This document shows, piece after piece, positions 1 to 5,616 of a stretch of 7,398 nt of DNA. Position numbers and translations under genes: made by a program. The stretch covers positions 1-7,398 of the forward strand of contig JBBRPS010000521.1 in assembly GCA_038227745.1 (NCBI GenBank), written 5' to 3'. Position 1 is the first letter of the stretch. Each line of letters starts with the position of its first letter. Origin of the DNA: DASPXY01 sp038227745. Lineage in GTDB: Bacteria > Planctomycetota > Planctomycetia > Gemmatales > Gemmataceae. The notes under the pieces were generated by a model, which saw only the letters and a list, made by a program, of their open reading frames with translations, had not been told where the DNA came from and did no database searches.

Positions 1-14
1 AAACGAGAAACCCG

Positions 15-1304
15 TTACCCGTCAAACCGGCTGACGATGAGCGACACGTTCTGCCCGCCGAACCCGAAGCTGTTGCTGAGCACGTGCCGGACCCGCTTCT
101 CGCGCGGCTGGTTCGGGATGTAGTCCAGGTCGCACTCCGGGTCGGGCACCTCGTAGTTGATCGTCGGCGGCAGTACCCCGCGGCGCATCGCCTCGACGCT
201 GATGATCAGCTCGACCGCCCCGGCCGCCGCGATCAGGTGGCCGAGCATGCTCTTGCTGCTGCTGACCGGCACCTGGTACGCCCCTTCGCCGAACACCTTC
301 TTGATTCCGACCGTCTCGACGCGGTCGTTGACCTGCGTGCTGGTGCCGTGCGCGTTGATGTAGCCGATGTCGAGGGGCGCCAGGCCACTGTCCGCGAGGG
401 CGGCCTTCATACAAGCGATGGCGCCGCGGCCCTCGGGGTGGCTGTCCGTCATGCGGTAGGCGTCGGCGGTCGAGCCGTAGCCGGTCATCTCTGCGTAAAT
501 CTTCGCCCCGCGGCGCCGGGCGTGGTCCAGCTCTTCGAGGACCAGCATCCCCGCGCCCTCGCCCAGGACGAAGCCGTCGCGGCGCTGGTCGAACGGCCGC
601 GACGCCCGCGGCGGGTCCTCGTTGTAGGTGGACAGAGCGGTCAGCAGGTTGAAGCCGGTCACGCCGAACGGGTGGATCATGCTGTGGCTGCCGCCGGAGA
701 GCATGAGCTCGGCATCGCCGTGGCGGATCATCTCGGTCGCCTCGCCCAGGGCCTGGCTGCTGGCGGCGCACGCCGTCAGGCAGTTGTAGTTCGGCCCCTC
801 CAGGTCGAAGTAGGCGGCGAGGTGCCCCGGCGTCGTGTGCAGCTCCTGCTCGTACTCGCGGGCCGGGTGAAAGCAGCGCAGGCCGCCGGCGGTGAAGGAG
901 CTCGCGTTGACCTTGCCGCCCGGCTGGGCGCTCTGGGCCACCAGCGAGACGAGATGGTGGAAGTCCTGAATGCCCTCGCCGGAGCCGAGGTAGACACCGA
1001 AGCGGGTGCGGTCCACCTTCGGATTGTCGAGCAGGTCGGCGTCGGCCAGCGCCTGCTGGGCCGCGCCGGCGGCGAAGCGGCTGTTGACGCCGGAGTTCTC
1101 CCAGCGGCTCGGGTCGCGCACGAAGCGGCCGAGGTCGAAGTCCTTGACCTGGGCGGCGAACTTCGTGGGGAAGCGCTTCGCGTTGAACGCGGTGATCGGC
1201 CCGATACCGCTGCGGCCCTCGATCTGCGCGCGGAACAGGTCCTCGACGTTGTGTCCCAGGGGCGTCACCGCCCCCATGCCCGTGATGACGACGCGTCTTC
1301 TCAT
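15..1304 (-). CDS. fabF: Beta-ketoacyl-ACP synthase, FabF/KAS II type (active KS-alpha)
   Basis: This is a 429-residue thiolase-fold condensing enzyme expected to catalyse decarboxylative condensation of malonyl-ACP with an acyl chain in the cytoplasm. The N-terminal strand MRRRVVITGMG is typical of FabF. The full Cys-His-His set is visible: C179 in TACAASS, H319 in NAHGTST and H356 in KSMLGH, with K351 conserved. The C-terminal GFGGQN loop is also intact. Relative to E. coli FabF (from memory) there are about 16 extra residues between GSGEG (107-111) and the active-site Cys. The start at 1304 was chosen because the open frame upstream (to 1397) is translated from a hairpin repeat and has no family similarity; only a weak GCAGGTG precedes the ATG. 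It is the last gene of the operon, 323 bp after the KS-beta gene. The pairing with KS-beta suggests a heterodimer (inference). Family assignment is very secure; the substrate is unknown. Confidence 0.95.
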   Translation of the reverse strand: MRRRVVITGMGAVTPLGHNVEDLFRAQIEGRSGIGPITAFNAKRFPTKFAAQVKDFDLGRFVRDPSRWENSGVNSRFAAGAAQQALADADLLDNPKVDRTRFGVYLGSGEGIQDFHHLVSLVAQSAQPGGKVNASSFTAGGLRCFHPAREYEQELHTTPGHLAAYFDLEGPNYNCLTACAASSQALGEATEMIRHGDAELMLSGGSHSMIHPFGVTGFNLLTALSTYNEDPPRASRPFDQRRDGFVLGEGAGMLVLEELDHARRRGAKIYAEMTGYGSTADAYRMTDSHPEGRGAIACMKAALADSGLAPLDIGYINAHGTSTQVNDRVETVGIKKVFGEGAYQVPVSSSKSMLGHLIAAAGAVELIISVEAMRRGVLPPTINYEVPDPECDLDYIPNQPREKRVRHVLSNSFGFGGQNVSLIVSRFDG

Positions 1305-1330
1305 GTCGGCGCACCTGCGTTCGGCATTTA

Positions 1331-1354
1331 GCCCCCCGTGAACACACGGGGGGC
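1331..1354. repeat. Hairpin repeat, copy A
   Basis: A perfect 10-bp inverted repeat, gccccccgtg / cacggggggc, with a 4-nt loop (aaca), preceded by attta. It lies 26 bp upstream of the KS-alpha start codon. An almost identical copy sits exactly 50 bp to the right. The stem is very GC-rich, but no U-tract follows on either strand, so it is not a standard intrinsic terminator. A dispersed genomic repeat is the likeliest reading. Confidence 0.85.
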
Positions 1355-1380
1355 GCGGAGTACTTGGGGCTCCAGATTTA

Positions 1381-1404
1381 GCCCCCCGTGAAGACACGGG
1401 GGGC
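1381..1404. repeat. Hairpin repeat, copy B
   Basis: Same element as copy A: identical 10-bp arms and preceding attta, with loop aaga instead of aaca. It directly abuts the left end of the large imperfect palindrome that begins at 1405. Its mirror-oriented relative, copy C, lies beyond the other end of that palindrome. Confidence 0.85.
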
Positions 1405-1583
1405 TAGAGCGCTTTGCGGCCGGGTGTAGCGGGGAGGCGCTTTGGAGTGCGTCGCTCGGCGCCGCTTTCGTTCTTTCTTTCGTAGTCCCGCGGCCCGGCC
1501 AGAGGGAAAGAAAAAGCCAAAGCGGCGCAAAGCGCCGCACTCCAAAGCGCGCCCCTTGCTACACCCGAATGCGAAGCGCTCTA
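1405..1583. repeat. Large imperfect palindrome (MITE-like intergenic repeat)
   Basis: Two arms of about 80 nt (roughly 1405-1484 and 1503-1583) are reverse complements at roughly 80% identity by eye, with a short centre around 1485-1502. The best-matching blocks are tagagcgctt at the tips, cgggtgtagc, gcgctttggagtgc, gcgccgcttt and a tttcttt tract. Both strands stay open and encode similar Arg/Lys/Phe-rich peptides, which would be easily mis-called as small hypothetical proteins. There is no transposase, so a non-autonomous mobile element or dispersed repeat is plausible but unproven. It fills most of the 323-bp gap between the KS-beta and KS-alpha genes. Confidence 0.8.
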
Positions 1584-1604
1584 AATGCAGTCCCAAGCGA
1601 TCCC

Positions 1605-1628
1605 GCCCCTCATGTCTTCACGAGGGGC
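1605..1628. repeat. Hairpin repeat, copy C (inverted, overlaps KS-beta stop)
   Basis: Arms gcccctcatg and cacgaggggc around a tctt loop, followed by taaat. This is the same family as copies A and B but in opposite orientation and with diverged arms. The single non-matching pair reads as a G-U wobble in minus-strand RNA, so the stem is complete in the operon transcript. The TAG stop codon of the KS-beta gene (1630-1628) and its last sense codon ATT are supplied by the attta-g edge of the repeat. Confidence 0.75.
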
Positions 1629-2911
1629 TAAATCTGCTCGTCCCATTTCTTGCACACCACCGCCGCACACTGCCCCATCTCGGTGAACCCCACCTTGAGG
1701 ACATAGGGCCGGCGCACCTCCGCGGGCCGCGTCAGCACGTTGACCGGGCAGGCGGGGTCCGGCTCCTCGTAGTTGAGGGTCGCCGGCACGACGCCGTGGC
1801 TCAGCCCAAGCAAACTGGCGCTCAGCTCGCTCAGGCCGCCGCCGGCGCCGAGGCTGCCGAAGTAACTCTTCGGCGCGAACACGGGTACGGGGCGGTCGCC
1901 CAACACCTCCTGGAGCCCGCGCGCCTCCCAGGCGTCGGCCTCCTGCGTACTCAGGCCGTGGGCGTTGACGTGGTCGAGATCCTCCGGCCCAACGCCGGCC
2001 TGCTCCAGCGCCGCCCGCGCGGCCCGCGCCAGCCCGGAGCCGTTGCGGCCGCGGTCGAAAGCCGACCCGAAGCCGACCATCTCGGCGTAGATGCGCGCCC
2101 CGCGCTTGCGGGCGTGCTCCAACTCCTCGAGCGTCACCACCACCGCCCCCTCGCCGACGACCACGCCGTCGCGGGTGCGGTCGAACGGCCGGGCCGCCTT
2201 CTCCGGAGCGTCGTTGCGCCGCGACAGCGCCCCGAACAGGCACTGCCGCACCATGCTCAGCGGGTTCATCTTGCTGTCGGCGCCGCCGACGAGGAACAGG
2301 TCGGCGAGGTCGCGGCGGATGATGCGGTACGCCTCGCCCAGCGCGAGCAGGCTGGCGGCTTCACTCTCGGTGATCGTGTTGCTCGGCCCCTGGGCGTTGT
2401 GCAGGATCGAGACGTGACAGGCGAGCATGTTGGGCAGATACTTGAGCATCCACGTCGGCGGGATGCTCGCCAGGCCCAGCTCGCCCCACTTCTCCAGGTC
2501 CACCGCGCCCGGCTGGCAGTTGGCGCTGACCAGCGAGGCGGGCGCGATCTCCTCCAACTCGGTAGCGAGGAGGCCGGAGCCGAACTCGACGCCGAAGCGC
2601 GTCGGGTCGAGCTTCGTCTTGTCCAGCCGCGCATCATCGACCGCGACCTGGGCGGCGGCGACGGCGAGCTGGATGCCCCGGGCCATCACCTTCAGCCCCT
2701 TACGGTCCGGCTTGGCGAGGTAGGTCTTGGCGTCGAAGCCGACGATCTCGCCGCCGAAGCGCGTGGGCAGGTTCGAGGCATCGAAGGCCTGGATCGGTCG
2801 GATGCCGCCCTTGCCGGCCCGCAGCGCCTCCCAGAACGAGGCGGTGTCCAGGCCGATGGGGTTGACGACGCCGACCCCAGTAAAGACGGTGCGACGAGAT
2901 GCGGATGACAT
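1628..2911 (-). CDS. FabF-like protein without catalytic Cys (KS-beta / chain-length-factor-like)
   Basis: A 427-residue protein with the complete FabF fold: N-terminal VFTGVGVVNPIG, GSG at 111-113, NAHG at 316-319 and K348. The active-site Cys position holds Glu (E184, in the stretch TITESEAAS). The second catalytic His position holds Ser (S353, in KSYFGS), while the first His (H318) remains. The usual C-terminal GFGG loop is also altered (GFTEMGQ). It should therefore not carry out normal condensation. By analogy with KS-beta/chain-length factors and with decarboxylating KS domains that carry Gln there, it may be a structural partner of the adjacent active KS (inference). The start at 2911 gives the family-typical N-terminus; a weak GGGA precedes it. 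The stop codon lies inside a hairpin repeat. A catalytically altered KS is clear; the precise role is open. Confidence 0.92.
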   Translation of the reverse strand: MSSASRRTVFTGVGVVNPIGLDTASFWEALRAGKGGIRPIQAFDASNLPTRFGGEIVGFDAKTYLAKPDRKGLKVMARGIQLAVAAAQVAVDDARLDKTKLDPTRFGVEFGSGLLATELEEIAPASLVSANCQPGAVDLEKWGELGLASIPPTWMLKYLPNMLACHVSILHNAQGPSNTITESEAASLLALGEAYRIIRRDLADLFLVGGADSKMNPLSMVRQCLFGALSRRNDAPEKAARPFDRTRDGVVVGEGAVVVTLEELEHARKRGARIYAEMVGFGSAFDRGRNGSGLARAARAALEQAGVGPEDLDHVNAHGLSTQEADAWEARGLQEVLGDRPVPVFAPKSYFGSLGAGGGLSELSASLLGLSHGVVPATLNYEEPDPACPVNVLTRPAEVRRPYVLKVGFTEMGQCAAVVCKKWDEQI

Positions 2912-3038
2912 GGCATTCCCGGCGGCAACACCACCCGAGGGGTGGGAGAGACGGCCGCCCCTCCTTATGACGTTCAGGTCAGCCCCGCGTACACGAACCC
3001 CGCGCCCGCCCCCCGGACTCCGCGGACCGCTCCCCACG

Positions 3039-3548
3039 CTACTCCCTCTCGGGGACCTTCGCGGGGAGGAAGCGCCCCAGGAGGTAGCGCATCTCCCCGG
3101 TGAAGACGAAGTTCTTCTCGCCGAACAGTTGCTGGGAGCGCGACTTGTCGAGGTGGGCGAAGAAGATCTCCGCCTCGCCGACGAGGGCGGAGGCGGGCAG
3201 GTCGCGATCCTCGTCCGTGGCGTAAACACGGCCGAGGACGGACGCCCCCTCGGGCCGCAGGTGCAGAATCTCGACGTCGTAGACCAGGCGCTCGCCGGCG
3301 AGCACCTCGCGCTGAAAAGAGGCGCGCGGGATCTTGGCCAGGACGACCTTCTCCTTGAAGTCGTTGGCCTCGCCGACGAGGATGCCGCCGGTCTGGGCCA
3401 GCCCCTCGATCATCAGCGGTGCCGGCATCACCGGGTAGCCCGGAAAGTGGTCGGCGAAGTAGTCCTCCGCCAGGCTCAAATTCTTGACGGCCCGGGCCGT
3501 TTTGCCGCTGTGGAACTCCAGGAAGCGGTCGATCCAGATCCAGCGCAT
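3039..3548 (-). CDS. fabZ: FabZ-like 3-hydroxyacyl-ACP dehydratase (DH1)
   Basis: A 169-residue single-hotdog protein, slightly longer than E. coli FabZ. The N-terminus (IDRFLEFHSGK, then AVKNLSLAEDYFADHFPG) follows FabZ closely. The catalytic pair is present: H34 in HFPG and E48 in MIEGLAQ. The usual Pro-Gly before the helix is Pro-Ala-Pro (MPAPLM), a mild departure. It should remove water from 3-hydroxyacyl-ACP in the cytoplasm. The start at 3548 is preceded by AAGAGG (3563-3558), and this ribosome binding site directly touches the foot of the 30-bp hairpin at 3564-3641. It lies 128 bp after the ACP gene and 127 bp before KS-beta; the latter gap holds only a small ccaccc/gggtgg hairpin (2931-2945). 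Family membership is secure; an isomerase or an accessory non-catalytic role cannot be excluded. Confidence 0.9.
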   Translation of the reverse strand: MRWIWIDRFLEFHSGKTARAVKNLSLAEDYFADHFPGYPVMPAPLMIEGLAQTGGILVGEANDFKEKVVLAKIPRASFQREVLAGERLVYDVEILHLRPEGASVLGRVYATDEDRDLPASALVGEAEIFFAHLDKSRSQQLFGEKNFVFTGEMRYLLGRFLPAKVPERE

Positions 3549-3563
3549 GGTGCATCGCCTCTT

Positions 3564-3641
3564 GGCGAACGGCCGGCGTAAGCCGGCTGGTCCTGCCGCG
3601 AGCGGGGTGCCGGACCAACCGGCTTACGCCGGCCGTTCGCC
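3564..3641. repeat. Long hairpin: 30-bp stem, 18-nt loop, between ACP and DH1 genes
   Basis: Arms 3564-3593 and 3612-3641 are reverse complements with one difference: ggcttacgcc in the right arm matches ggcgtaagcc in the left, and the only non-match (ctgg against ccaa) is a G-U wobble in minus-strand RNA. The loop is 3594-3611. No U-tract follows in the minus-strand direction; instead the ribosome binding site of DH1 follows at once. It could be a dispersed repeat, a processing or stability element, or a translational control element. Confidence 0.88.
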
Positions 3642-3676
3642 GCTACACGCCTCTGCAAACCGCCCTACACCTCACC

Positions 3677-4078
3677 TCAGTTGCCGCTCGGACGGCCGAG
3701 TTTGCCCTGGATGTAGCGCGTGATCATCTCGACCGTGAACAGGTCGCTGATGTCGCTGACGCTGGGGTTCTTCTCGAACTCCGCCAGGTCGGCGAACGGC
3801 ATCCGCGCCCGCAGTTCGGCCAGCCCCTTGGGGGTCACCCGACCGTTGGCAACGAACTCCGGGTCGCCCTGGAAGATCGACTCGGGGAACAATTCGCCGC
3901 GCGGGATCTTGATGCCGAACTCCCGCTCCAGCCGGAACACGATGTCCAAAAAGTCGATCGACTCGGCTCCCAGGTCGCCCTGCAGCGTCGAGGTCGGCTT
4001 GATATCCTCCTCGTCCACGTTCAGGGCTTCCACCAGGGTCGCGGAAACCTTGTGATAAATTTCGTCCTGGCTCGGCAT
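3677..4078 (-). CDS. Acyl carrier protein, long form (133 residues)
   Basis: The N-terminal ~60 residues are a standard carrier-protein half: a first helix (IYHKVSATLVEALN), DIKPTSTLQGDLGAES, then the helix IDFLDIVFRLEREFGIKI. S40 is the expected phosphopantetheine attachment Ser, in GAES instead of the common GADS. A normal ACP of about 80 residues would then reach its last helix, but here the closing segment resembling that helix (VEMITRYIQGKL) comes only at 116-127. This leaves roughly 50 residues of extra sequence (about 62-112) that include GRVTPKGLAELRARMP. The start at 4078 is fixed by GGAGGAG six bases upstream; a GTG at 4093 would lie upstream of that site and is rejected. It probably carries the growing chain for the flanking KS, KR and DH proteins. 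Confidence 0.92.
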   Translation of the reverse strand: MPSQDEIYHKVSATLVEALNVDEEDIKPTSTLQGDLGAESIDFLDIVFRLEREFGIKIPRGELFPESIFQGDPEFVANGRVTPKGLAELRARMPFADLAEFEKNPSVSDISDLFTVEMITRYIQGKLGRPSGN

Positions 4079-4084
4079 GGACCG

Positions 4085-4091
4085 CTCCTCC
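4085..4091 (-). promoter_or_regulatory. Strong ribosome binding site of the ACP gene
   Basis: GGAGGAG on the minus strand, six bases (CGGTCC) before the ATG at 4078. It is the best Shine-Dalgarno match in the operon, fits a carrier protein needed in excess over its enzymes, and decides the start against the GTG at 4093. Confidence 0.8.
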
Positions 4092-4144
4092 ACAAGAAAA
4101 GTCTGGCTGAGGGATGAATCGCTGTTTCCACGGGCACTGTGCTG

Positions 4145-4906
4145 TCACTCGCCGGCCGCCCCAAGGCTGAGGCCGCCGTCCACGGTCAAAATCTGACCGG
4201 TCATGTACGCACTGTCCGGGCCGGCCAGGAAGACCGCCACGCGGGCGATGTCCTCCGGTTGACCCAGGCGACGCATCGGGATCGCCTTCTTGATCCGGTC
4301 GCCGGCCTGGTTTCGCACCGCCTCGCTCATGTCCGTCTCGATGAACCCCGGCGCGATGGCGTTGACCGTCACGTTCCGCTTCGCCACCTCGACGGCCAGG
4401 GCACGGGTGAAGGCGTTGATCGCGCCCTTGCTGGCGGCGTAGTTCGCCTGCCCCGGGTTGTGGTACACGGCGGCCACGCTCGAGATATTGATGATCCGGC
4501 CGCGCTTCTGCTTGAACACCATCGCGTCCATGACGGCCCGGCAGAAGTTGAACGTCCCGCCCAGGTTCGTGTCGAGGACGGTGCTCCACTCCTCGGGCGT
4601 CATGCGGACGAACAGGCCGTCGCGGATCACGCCCGCGTTGTTCACGAGGACGTCCAGCCGCCCCCACTCCTGCACGACGCGCTCGACGCACTTCTGCGCC
4701 TCGTCGGCCTTCGCGACGTCCGCCTGCAGGGCCAGGGCCGTGCCGCCGAGCTGCTTCACCTCGGCGACGAGGCTGTCGGCGGCGGCCTGGTTGCCGCGGT
4801 ACACGAAGGCAACCTTCGCGCCCTCGGCGGCGAAGGCCTGGACGATGGCCCGGCCGATGCCGCGACTGCCGCCGGTCACGAGGGCCACCTGGTCCTGCAA
4901 TCGCAT
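4145..4906 (-). CDS. fabG: 3-oxoacyl-ACP reductase FabG (SDR family, KR1)
   Basis: A 253-residue classical short-chain dehydrogenase, a normal length for FabG. The cofactor loop TGGSRGIG (11-18) and the R37 region (VYRGN) fit NADPH use. Further motifs are NNAG (89-92), the tetrad N114, S143, Y156 and K160 (YAASK), PGFIETDM (186-193) and the C-terminal LTVDGG. It is expected to reduce 3-oxoacyl-ACP to 3-hydroxyacyl-ACP. The start at 4906 has AAGGAGG four bases upstream; the open frame continues upstream to 4975, but that part is translated from the 4929-4988 hairpin and was excluded. It lies 66 bp before the ACP gene and 110 bp after DH2 on the same strand, consistent with one operon. Assignment is very secure; chain specificity is unknown. 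Confidence 0.95.
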   Translation of the reverse strand: MRLQDQVALVTGGSRGIGRAIVQAFAAEGAKVAFVYRGNQAAADSLVAEVKQLGGTALALQADVAKADEAQKCVERVVQEWGRLDVLVNNAGVIRDGLFVRMTPEEWSTVLDTNLGGTFNFCRAVMDAMVFKQKRGRIINISSVAAVYHNPGQANYAASKGAINAFTRALAVEVAKRNVTVNAIAPGFIETDMSEAVRNQAGDRIKKAIPMRRLGQPEDIARVAVFLAGPDSAYMTGQILTVDGGLSLGAAGE

Positions 4907-4910
4907 AACG

Positions 4911-4917
4911 CCTCCTT
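4911..4917 (-). promoter_or_regulatory. Ribosome binding site of fabG (KR1)
   Basis: AAGGAGG on the minus strand, four bases before the ATG at 4906. It fixes the start and excludes the repeat-derived N-terminal extension. It lies 11 bp from the edge of the 26-bp hairpin. Confidence 0.75.
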
Positions 4918-4928
4918 GCCCCGGCGGC

Positions 4929-4988
4929 ACTGTGGGGCAAGTTGTCAACTTGCCTTTGCCGAGGCAAGTTGACAACTTGCCCCACAGT
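4929..4988. repeat. Perfect 26-bp hairpin between DH2 and fabG
   Basis: Arms 4929-4954 and 4963-4988 are exact reverse complements, with the 8-nt loop tttgccga. Each arm contains a smaller palindrome (caagttg-t-caacttg), so alternative cruciform or multi-branch folds are possible. Perfect arms imply a young or selected element. There is no transposase and no U-tract. The sequence is unrelated to the repeats at 1331-1628 and 3564-3641. Confidence 0.9.
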
Positions 4989-5016
4989 TCGCTCCCGACT
5001 CCGAATCAGCGCGAGG

Positions 5017-5517
5017 TCATCCGCTGCGACGGCGCAGGTCGCCTTTCAGCACGGCGTACTGCGCCCGCAGGTGGTTGACGATCCGATCGTCGGCGGCCGC
5101 CTGGGCCGGGGCGCGGTCGCGCAGGTTGTAGCGAGTCAGAGTCACGCGCGCCGACACCGTGGCCGTCCCATCCACCTCGCCCTTGCCCTTGAACGTCGCC
5201 AGCCCTTCAGGCGAGCCATCAGGCGGCTCGGCCAACTCGGCCGTCACCACGAGACTGCGACCCGGCTCGACGAAGTTGCCGTACTTGACGTTCCTGGCCT
5301 CCCGAAGAACGATGACACTGTGACGGAAGTCCTCCGTCACCCGCAGCAGCCAGGCGCCGGCCTCGACCAGCGTCTGCAACATCAACACCCCGGGCATCAC
5401 GGGGAAGGTCGGAAAGTGGTCGGCGAGGTATTCCTCGCCGAGCGTCAGGTTCTTCACGATCCGGATGGCGCGGCCGGGGACGACCTCGACGATCCGGTCC
5501 ACAAGGTTGAAACGCAT
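5017..5517 (-). CDS. FabZ-like hotdog protein with altered catalytic site (DH2)
   Basis: A 166-residue hotdog-fold protein opening MRFNLVDRIVEVVPG and continuing IVKNLTLGEEYLADHFP, as in FabZ. H34 (DHFP) aligns with the catalytic His. The residue aligning with the catalytic Glu of FabZ (Asp of FabA) is Gln, Q48, in VLMLQTLVEAG; a Glu lies four residues later (E52). FabZ instead has E...Q in these two positions. It may have weak or no dehydratase activity, use E52, or act as an accessory or chain-sensing partner (inference). The tail after about residue 131 is Ala/Arg-rich and longer than in E. coli FabZ. The start at 5517 is supported by GGGAG four bases upstream and by the family N-terminus. 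It is the first gene after a plausible promoter and probably heads the operon. Confidence 0.88.
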   Translation of the reverse strand: MRFNLVDRIVEVVPGRAIRIVKNLTLGEEYLADHFPTFPVMPGVLMLQTLVEAGAWLLRVTEDFRHSVIVLREARNVKYGNFVEPGRSLVVTAELAEPPDGSPEGLATFKGKGEVDGTATVSARVTLTRYNLRDRAPAQAAADDRIVNHLRAQYAVLKGDLRRRSG

Positions 5518-5587
5518 CGCACTCCCGCGACCCGACGCTAACTGTTTTCGGCCAACCACTTTCAGCGGCGGCCCCGATAAAAATGGC

Positions 5588-5616
5588 AGTATAGCGGCGA
5601 TCTGTACCCCCGGCAA
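5588..5616 (-). promoter_or_regulatory. Sigma-70-like promoter for the FAS-like operon
   Basis: On the minus strand, TTGCCG (5616-5611) and TATACT (5593-5588) are separated by exactly 17 bases. They match 4 of 6 and 5 of 6 positions of the E. coli consensus. Transcription would begin near 5580, giving a leader of about 60 nt before the DH2 start at 5517. Position and direction fit. Planctomycete promoter rules are less well known, so this remains a prediction. Confidence 0.5.

Noticed and set aside
84..1331. Plus-strand 415-codon open frame opposite the KS-alpha gene
   Set aside because: Antisense shadow of a GC-rich gene; the protein is Val/Ala/Arg/His-rich low-information sequence with no family motif, while the minus strand encodes a complete ketosynthase.
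1305..1397. N-terminal extension of KS-alpha into the hairpin repeats
   Set aside because: The extra 31 residues are translated repeat sequence; the family N-terminus begins at MRRRVVITGMG (1304).
1331..1404. Two near-identical units 50 bp apart as a mini CRISPR array
   Set aside because: Only two direct copies, each a self-complementary hairpin, no further units and no cas genes; better read as a palindromic dispersed repeat.
1442..2908. Plus-strand 488-codon open frame
   Set aside because: Starts inside the palindromic repeat and runs antisense to KS-beta; composition is that of a reverse-strand shadow.
2727..3581. Plus-strand 284-codon open frame
   Set aside because: Spans the KS-beta start, the gap and DH1 on the wrong strand; no recognisable domain.
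4139..4972. Plus-strand open frame opposite fabG
   Set aside because: Antisense to a fully motif-supported FabG and ends in the hairpin repeat.
4907..4975. N-terminal extension of fabG into the 26-bp hairpin
   Set aside because: AAGGAGG lies four bases before the 4906 ATG, and the extension is repeat-encoded.
1331..4988. Hairpins as rho-independent terminators
   Set aside because: None is followed by a T-tract in the minus-strand direction, and downstream genes would be cut off from the operon promoter.
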